A DNA stretch of 63,596 nt from Acidobacteriaceae bacterium (lineage in GTDB: Bacteria > Acidobacteriota > Terriglobia > Terriglobales > Acidobacteriaceae): assembly GCA_003170825.1 (NCBI GenBank), contig PMYL01000024.1, positions 1 through 63,596 on the forward strand, given 5' to 3'. The position numbers and the translations under genes were made by a program. Under the pieces are notes generated by a model that was not told the origin of the DNA, searched no databases, and saw only the letters and a program-made list of their open reading frames with translations. Of the stretch, positions 46,195 through 54,562 are shown one piece after another; positions within the stretch are counted from its first letter, which is position 1, and the number at the start of each line of letters is the position of its first letter.

Positions 46195-46521
46195 ACTCCC
46201 AAATGTCCGCCAAATTCTTTTTCACAGTTGCTCCAAATTGAAACTGACCCACTACCAACAATCCTCATGCGTGGAAAGACGCTGGCAGCGCGTGCTATCT
46301 TCTCGCCAACGGGTTTTCCATGCACACGCGCTCCACAAATGAAAAACTGCTTGTACCAGCCGCCAGCTGACCGCAGGTCGAAAAGGAGCACGAGCACGCC
46401 ACCGCGCTTGAGGTTGCAACGGCCTGAGCTTGACAAACCTGCCGGGCCGCCACTTCACACCGGCCCGGCCCCGCTTTGCATGATTTGCGCCTTTCGCTCA
46501 TCCAGCCGAGAATGGTTTGTC
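46195..46521. other. Intergenic region upstream of yraN
   Basis: About 330 bases with the second 16-base repeat (46241-46256). The reading frame of yraN stays open through most of it, but the protein-like sequence begins only at 46522. No gene supported. Confidence 0.4.
46241..46256. repeat. 16-base direct repeat, copy 2
   Basis: Identical to 45836-45851; the two are about 405 bases apart in the same orientation. Confidence 0.55.
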
Positions 46522-47025
46522 ATGGGGTGGCTGGAACAGATGCGAATCGCCTGGCTGGAGCGTGCCCTCGCCGGGTTGAACCGGGTGGCGCGCCGTCGCG
46601 GCCGGGCGGGAGATCTGCCAGCCCATCTGGCCACCGGAATCGACGGCGAAGGCGCGGCCTTCTTTTACCTGCGCCGCAAGGGCTACACTGTGGTGGCACG
46701 GCGCTGGTCGTCGGGCAACCTGCCCGGCGACCTCGACCTGATCGCCTGGCAGGGACCGATGCTGTGCTTTGTCGAAGTAAAGACGCGCACCGCCCATGAC
46801 TTGACTCCCGCCGAGGTTGCCGTGGACTCCCACAAGCGCCACATTCTCCGCCGTCTGGCCCGGCAGTACGTGCGCCAGTTGCCTCAGGAGACTGCCCCTC
46901 CGGTGCGCTTCGATGTGCTCAGCGTGTACCTTGTGCCGGGACAAGAGAAGGAATTCCAGCACTTCGAAGGTTCTTTCGGCTGGAGCGAGCGGCGGGATTG
47001 GAACAGATGGGATGACAGGCCGTAG
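46522..47025 (+). CDS. yraN: UPF0102 endonuclease-like protein YraN
   Basis: 167 residues from the ATG at 46522, where family similarity begins after a short basic helix. Core: GIDGEGAAFFYLRRKGYTVV, then GDLDLIAWQGPMLCFVEVKTR, the nuclease-fold D...E-x-K pattern, and AVDSHKRHILRRLARQYVR. The YraN family has a restriction-endonuclease-like fold; its cellular role is still unclear, probably in DNA processing. The longer open frame upstream has no conserved content. Confidence 0.85.
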   Translation: MGWLEQMRIAWLERALAGLNRVARRRGRAGDLPAHLATGIDGEGAAFFYLRRKGYTVVARRWSSGNLPGDLDLIAWQGPMLCFVEVKTRTAHDLTPAEVAVDSHKRHILRRLARQYVRQLPQETAPPVRFDVLSVYLVPGQEKEFQHFEGSFGWSERRDWNRWDDRP

Positions 47026-47055
47026 GACAACGAGACTTGCGCCGATCTACAGCCT

Positions 47056-47274
47056 TTACCCCTGCGCTTCCTGCCACTCCTCGTGCCAGGCCATCTGAAT
47101 GGCCTCCAGCCGCGACTCGTTGGACTTCGCCGGGTCGTCGGCGAAGCCTTTCAGTTCGGTCACATAGCGGTGCAAGTCGGTGAAACGCACCGTCAAGGGG
47201 TCCAGGTCCGGGAATTTCTCAGTCAACTGGATGCCGATCTCTTCGGCGTCGGTCCACAGAATCTCGCGCGGCAT
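47056..47274 (-). CDS. iscX: Iron-sulfur cluster assembly protein IscX
   Basis: 72 residues, close to the usual 66. The family pattern is complete: ILWTDAEEIGIQLTEKFPDL, then DPLTVRFTDLHRYVTELKGF and ESRLEAIQMAWHEEW. IscX binds IscS and iron and modulates cluster assembly. It is the last gene of the isc operon, 12 bases after fdx. Its presence indicates a full ISC-type rather than SUF-type set here. Confidence 0.92.
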   Translation of the reverse strand: MPREILWTDAEEIGIQLTEKFPDLDPLTVRFTDLHRYVTELKGFADDPAKSNESRLEAIQMAWHEEWQEAQG

Positions 47275-47286
47275 CGCGTTTGCTCC

Positions 47287-47700
47287 TTACTTCTCTTCCG
47301 CCAGCGTTAGCGGCTTGCCCTCGGAGACGTAATTGCGGTTCCACCTGGGAATCTCGACCACATATTCTCCGGGGCGGGTAATGACGGCCTGGCAGCCGAG
47401 CCGCGAGTTCAATTGCTGATCGGCGGCCATGTCCATGCGGTCCAGCTCGTCGTCGTCGGCCTCGCTGATGCCGGCCTGATCCTTGATCCACAGGTGGCAG
47501 GTGGTGCAGGCGCAGACGCCTCCGCAGGCATGATCGAGAAAGACGTCGTGGTTCTCGGCTACGTCGAGAAACGACATCGGCTTGCCGTGATGCTGGTAAG
47601 GCATCGTGCCGAACTCGAACTCGACGGTCTTTCCCTCCGGCAAAAAGGTGACGCGCACCAGCTTCTCGGCGAGAATAATTTTCTCAATTGCTTCGCTCAT
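47287..47700 (-). CDS. fdx: ISC-type [2Fe-2S] ferredoxin
   Basis: 137 residues. Cluster cysteines: Cys59, Cys65 and Cys68 (HACGGVCACTTCHLW) and Cys103 (SRLGCQAVITRPGEY), matching the C-x5-C-x2-C...C spacing of Fdx. The loop holds one extra cysteine, Cys63. Acidic helix EADDDELDRMDMAAD follows, as in other Isc ferredoxins. It supplies electrons for cluster assembly on IscU. Part of the isc operon between hscA and iscX. Confidence 0.93.
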   Translation of the reverse strand: MSEAIEKIILAEKLVRVTFLPEGKTVEFEFGTMPYQHHGKPMSFLDVAENHDVFLDHACGGVCACTTCHLWIKDQAGISEADDDELDRMDMAADQQLNSRLGCQAVITRPGEYVVEIPRWNRNYVSEGKPLTLAEEK

Positions 47701-47772
47701 CAGAATCGTCCTTCCTTGCGCAATCGACGACGTGCTATCTCCGTTAACTCCGCCAACCCCGCTAACTCCGCT

Positions 47773-49713
47773 TCACTTGAACTCCGCCGGGGCCATGGCG
47801 TGAGGCGCGGTCACAGCCTCGCCCAGATCTACGCCGGCGGCCTCCATCGTTTTGCCGCGAATGGCGCTGGTCACCGCGGCCTCCATCATCAATTCGGCAA
47901 ACCGCCGCGTGGCTTGGTCCAGCGCCAGCGTCGCATCGCGAATGGCCGCCGCGTCCTCGCCCTGTTTGACTGAAGCCAGCCGGTTGCGCGCCGCGGCGAT
48001 GGCCTCCTGCTCCTCGCCCCGCAACTGATTCCACGCCGGGCTCTCCGGAGCGCGCTCCACCGCCGCAAGAATCGTCTCCGCCTCGTTGCGGGCCTCGATC
48101 AACAAGCGCTTGGCAAAGTCCTCCTCGGCGTGATCGAAGGAGTCCAGAATCATGCTTTCGACTTGCTCGTCGGTCAGTCCGTATGTCGCCTTGACCTCGA
48201 TCTGCGCCACCTGCCCGCTGCGCTGCTCGCGAGCCGAGACGTGCAGAATGCCGTCGGCGTCGATGAGAAACTTGACCTCGATGCGCGGCAGCCCCGCGCT
48301 CATGGGTGGAATGCCTCGCAAATCGAAGCGCGCCAGCGAACGGCAGTCGGCGGCCAGTTCCCGCTCGCCCTGCACCACGTGAATGGCCACATTGGTCTGC
48401 CCGTCCACACCGGTAGTAAAGTGTTCGGTGGCCGAGGCGGGAATGGTGGAATTGCGTTGGATAATGCGCGCCACCGTGCCGCCCAGGGCCTCGATCCCGA
48501 GCGAGAGCGGGGTCACATCCAGCAGCAGCATCTCCTCGGTGCTCTTCGAGGCGCCGGCAAGAATGTCTGCCTGCACCGCCGCGCCCAGCGCCACCACTTC
48601 GTCGGGATTCAGCTCGATGTGCGGCCTCTTGCCCCGCGCCTTCAGATGAAAGAGATCGTCCACCAGTTGGCGCACCGCGGGAATCCGCGTTGACCCGCCC
48701 ACCAGCACCACTTCGTCAATCTGCTCCGGCGTGATGCCGGCGTCGGTGAGCGCCTGTTTGCAGGGCCCTGCCGTGCGCGCCAAAACCGGCTCGATCAGCA
48801 GCTCGAAGACCGCGCGCGGAATCTCGCGCTGGTAGCGGTCGCCGTTCGGCAGCTCGATGTCGAAGCGCGCAACCGGCTCCGTCGAAAGGCTGATCTTAAC
48901 GTCGATGGCGGCCTTGCGCAGCGCCTGCACCGCGCCGGGGTGTACGCGCAGGTCAACACCGTGCTCGGCGTGAATCTCGTCCAGCGCAATGGCCAGCAAA
49001 AGGTTGTCGATGTCGTCGCCGCCCAGGTGCGTGTCTCCGTTGGTGGATTGCACCTCGAAGATCCCGTCGCGCAGCTTGAGAATGGAGATATCGAACGTGC
49101 CGCCGCCCAAGTCATAGACGGCAATGGTGCCCACTTTTTCGCGGTCCAGCCCGTAGGCCAGCGCCGCCGCGGTGGGCTCGTTCACCAGCCGCAATACTTC
49201 CAGTCCGGCCATGCGGCCCGCATCTTTGGTGGCCTGCCGCTGCGCATCGTTGAAGTAGGCCGGCACCGTGATGACTGCCTGCGTCACCGGCGCGCCAAAA
49301 AACCGCTCGGCGTTGCGCTTGAGCTGGCGAAGAATGTAGGCCGAAATCTCTGGCGGGGTGAACTTGAGTTCGCCCAGGCGGATGCGCGGCACTTCGCCGG
49401 TCTCAACGTCTTCAGCCAGTCGAAAAGGAAACAGCTTCAGCTCGTCTTGAATCTCCTGAAGGCCGCGGCCCATCAGCCGCTTTACGGAATAGATGACGCG
49501 CTCCGGCGTCTCGATGAGCGCCTTGCGCGCGGTGTTGCCCACCGTAACTGTAGGCCGTCCGCCCCCCGCTGGAACAGGGTCCAGCGCCACCACCGACGGC
49601 ACCAGGTTCGAGCCGTCCACGCCGGGAATCACCACCGGCGCATCGCCCTGCATATAAGCGACCAGGGAATTGGTGGTTCCCAGGTCGATTCCGACTACGC
49701 GTCCTTCCGCCAT
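47773..49713 (-). CDS. hscA: Hsp70-type chaperone HscA
   Basis: 646 residues. The Hsp70 ATPase starts [17 protein letters not shown], with [32 protein letters not shown] and [15 protein letters not shown]. The substrate domain follows ([39 protein letters not shown]) and a helical lid with the C-terminus. With HscB it releases clusters from IscU. The gene lies in the isc operon directly after hscB. A divergent second copy of dnaK would be elsewhere. Confidence 0.95.
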   Translation of the reverse strand: MAEGRVVGIDLGTTNSLVAYMQGDAPVVIPGVDGSNLVPSVVALDPVPAGGGRPTVTVGNTARKALIETPERVIYSVKRLMGRGLQEIQDELKLFPFRLAEDVETGEVPRIRLGELKFTPPEISAYILRQLKRNAERFFGAPVTQAVITVPAYFNDAQRQATKDAGRMAGLEVLRLVNEPTAAALAYGLDREKVGTIAVYDLGGGTFDISILKLRDGIFEVQSTNGDTHLGGDDIDNLLLAIALDEIHAEHGVDLRVHPGAVQALRKAAIDVKISLSTEPVARFDIELPNGDRYQREIPRAVFELLIEPVLARTAGPCKQALTDAGITPEQIDEVVLVGGSTRIPAVRQLVDDLFHLKARGKRPHIELNPDEVVALGAAVQADILAGASKSTEEMLLLDVTPLSLGIEALGGTVARIIQRNSTIPASATEHFTTGVDGQTNVAIHVVQGERELAADCRSLARFDLRGIPPMSAGLPRIEVKFLIDADGILHVSAREQRSGQVAQIEVKATYGLTDEQVESMILDSFDHAEEDFAKRLLIEARNEAETILAAVERAPESPAWNQLRGEEQEAIAAARNRLASVKQGEDAAAIRDATLALDQATRRFAELMMEAAVTSAIRGKTMEAAGVDLGEAVTAPHAMAPAEFK

Positions 49714-49722
49714 GCTCTTCTT

Positions 49723-50436
49723 TCAAGCTCCCAGGGTCTCGGTAACGTCGCGGACCAGATTGCTGAGGTAGCGCCGCCGGTCCAGCAGGCCCACCATCGT
49801 CTTTTCCGCCTTCTTGCGCGCTGCTGCGTCGCCCTCGTCCCACACTTGCCACTGAATGCGCAGATTCTGGTCCACCTCAACCAGCAGGCCGTCGAATCTT
49901 CTCTTGGCCTGCTCCAGGCTTGGCTGCAATCCTGCGTCCGTCTCGCCCATCTTGCGCGCCATGCGCATCTCTTCCAGTTGCATGTTCAGCTCGAAGACCT
50001 CTTCCAGCAGATCGGCGGGAACCCGCGAAGGGTCTTTTCGATCCTTGCCGTCCGCCGCGGCGGATTCCGCACTCAGGTCTGGGCCAATCTCCGCGCCTTC
50101 CAGCTTGAGCAGGTATTCGGTGCGGTGCAGAGGGTCTTTGAGCGTGCGATAGGCGTCGTTCAGCAGCGCGGTGTCCGCTAGGCTCCACTGCCGCTCGTTC
50201 TCCCCCGCGCGGGCAAAACGGTCGGGGTGCACTTTGCGGCTCAGCCGGTGAAACTCGTGCTCCAGGGCGGGCAAATCCAAGCCAAGCCGCGGCTCCAATC
50301 CGAAGACGGAAAAATAATCTCCGCCGGGTGGAGGCTGAATCTTGCTGCAATGCGGGCAAAAGAGCGTGGAGTCGTTGTGGCCTATCGAACAGGACCAACA
50401 GGCAATCGGGACGGCGGAATCGAGAACCTTGAACAT
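49723..50436 (-). CDS. hscB: J-domain co-chaperone HscB with zinc finger
   Basis: 237 residues. An N-terminal zinc-binding motif (ACWSC at 13-16, FCPHC at 27-30) precedes the J domain with HPD at residues 70-72 (LSRKVHPDRFARAGENE). A C-terminal helical IscU-binding domain follows (EEVFELNMQLEEMRMARKMG). Bacterial HscB often lacks the zinc finger, which is common in eukaryotic HSC20. A 15-base copy of the iterated palindrome (50050-50064) encodes part of an extra ESAAADGKD segment between the J and C domains. Confidence 0.93.
   Translation of the reverse strand: MFKVLDSAVPIACWSCSIGHNDSTLFCPHCSKIQPPPGGDYFSVFGLEPRLGLDLPALEHEFHRLSRKVHPDRFARAGENERQWSLADTALLNDAYRTLKDPLHRTEYLLKLEGAEIGPDLSAESAAADGKDRKDPSRVPADLLEEVFELNMQLEEMRMARKMGETDAGLQPSLEQAKRRFDGLLVEVDQNLRIQWQVWDEGDAAARKKAEKTMVGLLDRRRYLSNLVRDVTETLGA
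50050..50064. repeat. Iterated palindrome, copy 4, inside hscB
   Basis: GTCCGCCGCGGCGGA in the coding sequence; it encodes SAAAD in an inserted loop and is read in the same frame as copy 1. Confidence 0.8.
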
Positions 50437-50456
50437 AGTTGCACTCTTACTGAAGC

Positions 50457-50915
50457 CTACGACGAGAACGACGAACCGCAGCCACAGGAGTGCGTCGAGT
50501 TCGGGTTGATAAAGTTGAATCCCTGCCGCATCAGCGTCTCTTCGTAGTCCAGCGTCATGCCGTGCAGATATAGGAACGACTTGGGATCGACAAAGACGCG
50601 CACGCCGTCGAACAGGTAGATGCGATCGCGCTCGCGGGGCTGCGTATCGAACTTGATGGAGTAAGAAAGCCCCGAGCAGCCTCCGCCCATCACGCCCAGC
50701 CGCAATCCGCCCTCTTCCGGTGAGACGCCTTCCTTGGCCATGGCCACTCGGATGCGCTTGATGGCCCGTTCGGTCAACTGAAGCCCTTGAGAAGCCGTGG
50801 GGCCGGGCGCACTGGCAGCCGGCAATGCCGCCTTGGCCTCCGCCTGCGCCGGAGCCGTCCGCCGCGGCGGACTACCTTGCGCCGGCTTCGATTCGATTGT
50901 CACCATGTTCGACAT
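50457..50915 (-). CDS. iscA: A-type iron-sulfur carrier IscA
   Basis: 152 residues from the ATG at 50915 (AAGG upstream); a longer frame upstream is ignored. The first 55 residues are an unusual, low-complexity alanine/proline-rich extension, partly encoded by the iterated palindrome (50857-50872). The A-type domain then starts LQLTERAIKRIRVAMAKEG, with Cys in GGGCSGLSYSI and HSCGCGSSFS. IscA carries clusters to targets. It lies between iscU and hscB in the operon. Confidence 0.9.
   Translation of the reverse strand: MSNMVTIESKPAQGSPPRRTAPAQAEAKAALPAASAPGPTASQGLQLTERAIKRIRVAMAKEGVSPEEGGLRLGVMGGGCSGLSYSIKFDTQPRERDRIYLFDGVRVFVDPKSFLYLHGMTLDYEETLMRQGFNFINPNSTHSCGCGSSFSS
50857..50872. repeat. 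Iterated palindrome, copy 5, inside iscA
   Basis: Perfect GTCCGCCGCGGCGGAC; in iscA it encodes SPPRR in the extended N-terminus. Confidence 0.8.
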
Positions 50916-50925
50916 ACTTGCCTTC

Positions 50926-51351
50926 TTAATGCGCCACCGCAACAGTCGTGGCCTGAGCCGTTTCCGCCGCGCCGTTCTTCTTCTTCCAGTCGCCGATGGC
51001 CGCGCGAATCGCATCCTCGGCCAATACCGAGCAGTGAATCTTCACTGGCGGCAGCGACAGTTCCTTCACAATGTCGGTGTTCTTGATAGCCATTGCGTCG
51101 TCCACGGTCCGGCCCTTGATCCACTCGGTGGCCAGCGAAGAGCTGGCAATCGCCGAGCCGCAGCCAAAGGTCTTGAACTTCGCCTCTTCGATGACCTGGG
51201 TTTCGGGATTGACGCGGATCTGCAGCCGCATCACGTCGCCGCACTCCGGCGCGCCCACTAGACCGGTGCCCACTTCTGTCGAGCTCTTGTCCAGTTGGCC
51301 CACATTGCGCGGGTTGTTGTAGTGGTCGATTACCTTGTCGCTGTATGCCAT
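50926..51351 (-). CDS. iscU: Iron-sulfur scaffold IscU
   Basis: 141 residues. Three cluster cysteines are present: Cys37 (GAPECGDVM), Cys64 (TFGCGSAIASSS) and Cys107 with His106 (LPPVKIHCSVLAEDAI). The LPPVK motif binds HscA. The start MAYSDKVIDHYNNPRNVG is the normal beginning. Clusters are built here by IscS and Fdx and released by HscA/HscB. Confidence 0.95.
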   Translation of the reverse strand: MAYSDKVIDHYNNPRNVGQLDKSSTEVGTGLVGAPECGDVMRLQIRVNPETQVIEEAKFKTFGCGSAIASSSLATEWIKGRTVDDAMAIKNTDIVKELSLPPVKIHCSVLAEDAIRAAIGDWKKKNGAAETAQATTVAVAH

Positions 51352-51437
51352 GGTTCAATCCTCCTGCGGGGGAAGCCGCGTTATCTCTGATTTGATTCGG
51401 CAAGCATGCCTGCCGATGCCTTCAATTCATCTCGCGC

Positions 51438-52691
51438 TTAATGCGCCGCCCATTGAATCTTGGTCAGGTCGATGCCTTCCAGCACCATCTCGTAAAGGGG
51501 AGAGAGCTGGCGCAGATGCTTGACGATGTCGATCACCTTGGCAGCCACATAGTCCACTTCGGCCTGGGTGTTGAAGCGGCCCAGCCCGAACCGTATGGAA
51601 CTGTGCGCCACATCGTCGCCAAGCCCAAGCGCCTTCAGCACGTATGACGGCTCAAGCGTGGCCGAGGTGCAGGCTGAACCGCTGGAAACCGCCACGTCGT
51701 TGATCCCCATCAGCAGCGACTCGCCCTCGACGTACACGAAGCTCATGTTCAGGTTGCCCGGCAGCCGGTGCTCCATCGAGCCGTTCACGTGAACGTAGTC
51801 CAACTCGGACTCCAGCTTCGCCTTCAGCCGGTCGCGCAAACCCGTCAAGAACGCGGCTTCCGTGGCCATTTCCTGCTGAGCAATCTCGCACGCCTTGCCC
51901 AGGCCCACGATGCCAGGCACATTCAACGTGCCGGACCTCATGCCGCGCTCGTGGCCGCCGCCGTCGATCTGCGCGGCAATCTGCACCCGAGGGTTGCGCC
52001 GACGGACGTAAAGCGCGCCCACGCCCTTGGGCCCGTAAATCTTGTGTCCGGAGAGCGAAAGCACGTCGATGTTGTCGGCAATCACGTTGACGGGAACCTT
52101 GCCCACCGCCTGCACCGCGTCGGTATGGAAGATCACGCCCTTCTCATGACAGAGCTTGCCGATCTCGGCGATGGGCTGCAGCACCCCGATCTCGTTGTTG
52201 GCCGCCATGATCGAAACCAGGATGGTCTTGTCGTCGATGGCCCGCTTCAGGTCGTCCAGATCGATCAGCCCGTCGGCCTTCACCGGCAGATAGGTCACGC
52301 GGTAGCCGTGCTTCTCCAGCCGCTTGCAGGTGTCCAGCACCGCCTTGTGCTCGGTCACCTGGGTGATGATGTGGTTGCCGCGCTCGCGGTACATCTCCGC
52401 GATGCCCTTGATGGCCAGGTTGTTTGACTCGGTGGCGCCGGAGGTGAAGATGATCTCCTTGGCGGTGGCCCCGATCAGCCGCGCAATCTGCTCCCGCGCC
52501 GTCTCCACGGCCTGCTCGGCCTCCCACCCAAACGAATGGTTGCGGCTGGCCGCATTGCCGAACTTGACAGTGAAATAGGGCAGCATCGCCTCCAGAACCC
52601 GCGGGTCCAGCGGGCTGGTGGCGTGATTATCCATATAAATCGGCAAGCTTACGCCTGCAGGCGCTTCCACTTGGCTGGCAACTGTGCTCAT
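51438..52691 (-). CDS. iscS: Cysteine desulfurase IscS
   Basis: 417 residues from the ATG at 52691, chosen because GGAG lies 6 bases upstream; TTG 52712 or ATG 52703 are longer alternatives. PLP-enzyme features: [48 protein letters not shown] (PLP lysine in GHK) and the sulfur-relay cysteine in [19 protein letters not shown]. It moves sulfur from cysteine to IscU. Second gene of the isc operon. Confidence 0.95.
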   Translation of the reverse strand: MSTVASQVEAPAGVSLPIYMDNHATSPLDPRVLEAMLPYFTVKFGNAASRNHSFGWEAEQAVETAREQIARLIGATAKEIIFTSGATESNNLAIKGIAEMYRERGNHIITQVTEHKAVLDTCKRLEKHGYRVTYLPVKADGLIDLDDLKRAIDDKTILVSIMAANNEIGVLQPIAEIGKLCHEKGVIFHTDAVQAVGKVPVNVIADNIDVLSLSGHKIYGPKGVGALYVRRRNPRVQIAAQIDGGGHERGMRSGTLNVPGIVGLGKACEIAQQEMATEAAFLTGLRDRLKAKLESELDYVHVNGSMEHRLPGNLNMSFVYVEGESLLMGINDVAVSSGSACTSATLEPSYVLKALGLGDDVAHSSIRFGLGRFNTQAEVDYVAAKVIDIVKHLRQLSPLYEMVLEGIDLTKIQWAAH

Positions 52692-52749
52692 CTTGTTCTC
52701 CATCTTCGTCAATACTCTTCTCTGTTTGTCACGGAATGAAAAACTCCCG

Positions 52750-53208
52750 TTACAGCGTCAATGCAACCAACCCGTGCGCTTCGCGTGCCCGTGCTGCGGG
52801 TTGCTCGTGCTCCGTCAGATCCTGAATGCTGATGCTCTTCAGCACTCCGGCAATGGTGTCGTTCACCCGCGCCAGCGGCTCCTTGATCGTGCAGCTCGGC
52901 GTCAGCTCGCAGCTCTTGGCGCCCTTGGTGCAGGAGGTAATGAAAAACGGCCCGTCGATGGCGTGAATCACCTCGTAAGCCGAAATCGTGCGCGCGTCCC
53001 GCGCCAGAGCATAGCCCCCGTTCATCCCGGCGTGCGAACGCAGCAGGCCGTTCCTGGTCAGCAGTTGCAGAATCTTGGCCAGCAATTGCGCTGGAATCCC
53101 GTAGGCGTCGGCAACATCCTTCGCGCTCAGCGCAGGCGTCTCCGGGTGCTCGGCAAGGTACTTGAGCGCCATCAACCCGTAATCCGCCTTTTTGGTCAGC
53201 TTCAGCAT
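52750..53208 (-). CDS. iscR: Rrf2-family iron-sulfur regulator IscR
   Basis: 152 residues from the ATG at 53208. It has a winged-helix Rrf2 domain ([40 protein letters not shown]) and three cysteines, Cys93, Cys100 and Cys106, that would hold a [2Fe-2S] cluster. IscR in cluster-bound form represses its own operon and so senses cluster demand. It is first in the operon, as expected, 58 bases before iscS. The upstream region has an operator-like dyad between -35 and -10. Confidence 0.93.
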   Translation of the reverse strand: MLKLTKKADYGLMALKYLAEHPETPALSAKDVADAYGIPAQLLAKILQLLTRNGLLRSHAGMNGGYALARDARTISAYEVIHAIDGPFFITSCTKGAKSCELTPSCTIKEPLARVNDTIAGVLKSISIQDLTEHEQPAARAREAHGLVALTL

Positions 53209-53237
53209 TGAATATCCGACTTCTTCGGTCCGCATTC

Positions 53238-53267
53238 AGTATACGACCATTTCTGTCGGGATTTCAA
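53238..53267 (-). promoter_or_regulatory. isc operon promoter with operator-like dyad
   Basis: On the minus strand TTGAAA (53267-53262) and TATACT (53243-53238) are 18 bases apart. Between them, 53258-53244 is the inverted repeat CGAC-N7-GTCG, directly abutting the -10. The location is right for autorepression by IscR. The dyad differs from the classical E. coli box, so binding is an inference. Confidence 0.6.
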
Positions 53268-53409
53268 GTCCATTCTGGAACCGTCCTCTCCCCTCGCCGG
53301 AAAAATTTGCGCGGCAGACCCAGAATTCAACAAATATCCGTTTTAATTTATTGAAAAGACCGCTACAATCTGGCGGAAAGAACACTTTTTCCAACCGATA
53401 CCACGAGCG

Positions 53410-53574
53410 ATGGCAACCATCTGCAAACACCCCAGGGTACGTATCGTTTCCCGGCACGAAGACACCGAGTTTGTCGAGTGCCTGGATTGTGGCGAGGTCT
53501 TTGACTCCGAAGAGTTCCGCGACATGGAGATTGAAGAAACCGTCGAAACAGAGGACGCCCCGAACGACTTCTAA
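53410..53574 (+). CDS. 54-residue zinc-ribbon-like protein
   Basis: A small frame on the plus strand between iscR and pgsA (ATG 53410, TAA 53572-53574). It begins MATICKHPRVRIVSRH and contains FVECLDCGEVFDSEEF, so Cys5/His7 and CLDC could bind zinc; the remainder is very acidic. Its arrangement in a region with little room and its composition look protein-like. Such tiny proteins are common in Acidobacteria. Function unknown. Confidence 0.6.
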   Translation: MATICKHPRVRIVSRHEDTEFVECLDCGEVFDSEEFRDMEIEETVETEDAPNDF

Positions 53575-53594
53575 GACCGCAAACCAAGCCCGCC

Positions 53595-54191
53595 TCACTT
53601 GGCGCCGTGGCCGTTGGCCGCCGCGGCGCCCACCCGCCGCGACGCGGCCCATGCGTAATGCAGGCCCGAGGCGACGGTCAATACGATCGTTGCATCCAGC
53701 GCCACCAGGCGAAACACCACCACCCAGTTGGCCGCGGTCAGTTGATGCAGCAGCACGGCGGCCACTGCGGCGACCTGCGCCACGGTATTGGCCTTGCCGA
53801 CCAGGCTGGGGCTGAAGTCACGCCGTCCAGCCGCCGCATACAGGATGGCCGCCACCACCAGAATCCCCACATCCCTGCCAAAGACCAGCGCCGTCACCGT
53901 GACCGGAATCAGATTCTTGTGCGTGAGCACCAGGAACAGCGTGCTCAACAGCAGCTTGTCGGCCACCGGGTCAAGGTACTGGCCGAACATGGAGCGCTGC
54001 TTCAGCACCCGGGCCAGCGCGCCGTCCAGCGCATCGGTCAAGCCCGCCGCTACAAACAGGCCAAAGCTCAACGCAAAGTGAGCCTCAAGAATGGCGGCCA
54101 CCAGGAACGGCGCCAGACAGATGCGCAACAGCGTGAGCAGGTTGGGAGTGGTGCGGAATCGGTTCAATCGTTTGCTTGCAACGTCGTTCAT
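53595..54191 (-). CDS. pgsA: CDP-alcohol phosphatidyltransferase (PgsA-like)
   Basis: 198 residues from the ATG at 54191. The CDP-alcohol motif D-G-x2-A-R-x8-G-x3-D-x3-D is perfect: Asp56, Gly57, Ala60, Arg61, Gly70, Asp74, Asp78 (ALDGALARVLKQRS, FGQYLDPVADKLL). Several membrane segments follow. This is probably phosphatidylglycerophosphate synthase or a close relative. It makes anionic phospholipid from CDP-diacylglycerol and glycerol-3-phosphate. Confidence 0.85.
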   Translation of the reverse strand: MNDVASKRLNRFRTTPNLLTLLRICLAPFLVAAILEAHFALSFGLFVAAGLTDALDGALARVLKQRSMFGQYLDPVADKLLLSTLFLVLTHKNLIPVTVTALVFGRDVGILVVAAILYAAAGRRDFSPSLVGKANTVAQVAAVAAVLLHQLTAANWVVVFRLVALDATIVLTVASGLHYAWAASRRVGAAAANGHGAK

Positions 54192-54294
54192 GGCAGGTTC
54201 AAGAACGCAAGAAACGATAGTACAGTATGGCGCGTGTGGCCGCCCATTTTCCCCCGCCGCCGCCATCCTGATAGACTACCTGATATTGCTTTGC

Positions 54295-54371
54295 AGGCGC
54301 GTAGCTCAGTTGGTTAGAGCGCTTCCTTGACACGGAAGAGGTCGCTGGTTCGAATCCAGTCGTGCCTACCA
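54295..54371 (+). tRNA. tRNA-Val (anticodon GAC), island insertion site
   Basis: 77 bases, complete cloverleaf: acceptor AGGCGCG with CGTGCCT, discriminator A, encoded CCA at 54369-54371. The anticodon loop is TTGACAC, giving GAC (reads GUC/GUU). The integrase gene lies 190 bases downstream in the same direction, so the 3' half of this tRNA is the likely attachment site; the element has left the tRNA intact. Confidence 0.94.
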
Positions 54372-54415
54372 TTTCAAGATTCTAAGACATCCTAGACAGT
54401 CCAAAGAATCCAGAC

Positions 54416-54450
54416 AAGCCGCTGAAAAATCAGCGGCTTTTGTCTTTTTG
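54416..54450 (+). terminator. Rho-independent terminator after tRNA-Val
   Basis: A perfect 10-base stem (AAGCCGCTGA / TCAGCGGCTT) with an AAAA loop, followed by a T-rich run to about 54449. Confidence 0.85.
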
Positions 54451-54484
54451 CGTCCAAACGCGTATCATGGAAGCCAGCTCCTGG

Positions 54485-54559
54485 TGGGGGTATTTCCGGG
54501 GGTACGGATTTCCGAAAGTGGGGGTATTTCGGAATTTCGGCGATTTATGGGGGTGATTC
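54485..54559. repeat. Arm-type repeats near integrase (TGGGGGTATTTC)
   Basis: TGGGGGTATTTC occurs at 54485-54496 and 54519-54530, with the variant TGGGGGTGATTC at 54548-54559. Short direct repeats between a tRNA and an integrase are where arm-binding sites of P4-type integrases are expected. Confidence 0.65.
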
Positions 54560-54562
54560 ACC

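Noticed and set aside
53236..53652. Minus-strand frame over the isc promoter
   Set aside because: It covers the iscR promoter and the 54-residue plus-strand gene; sequence is not family-like.
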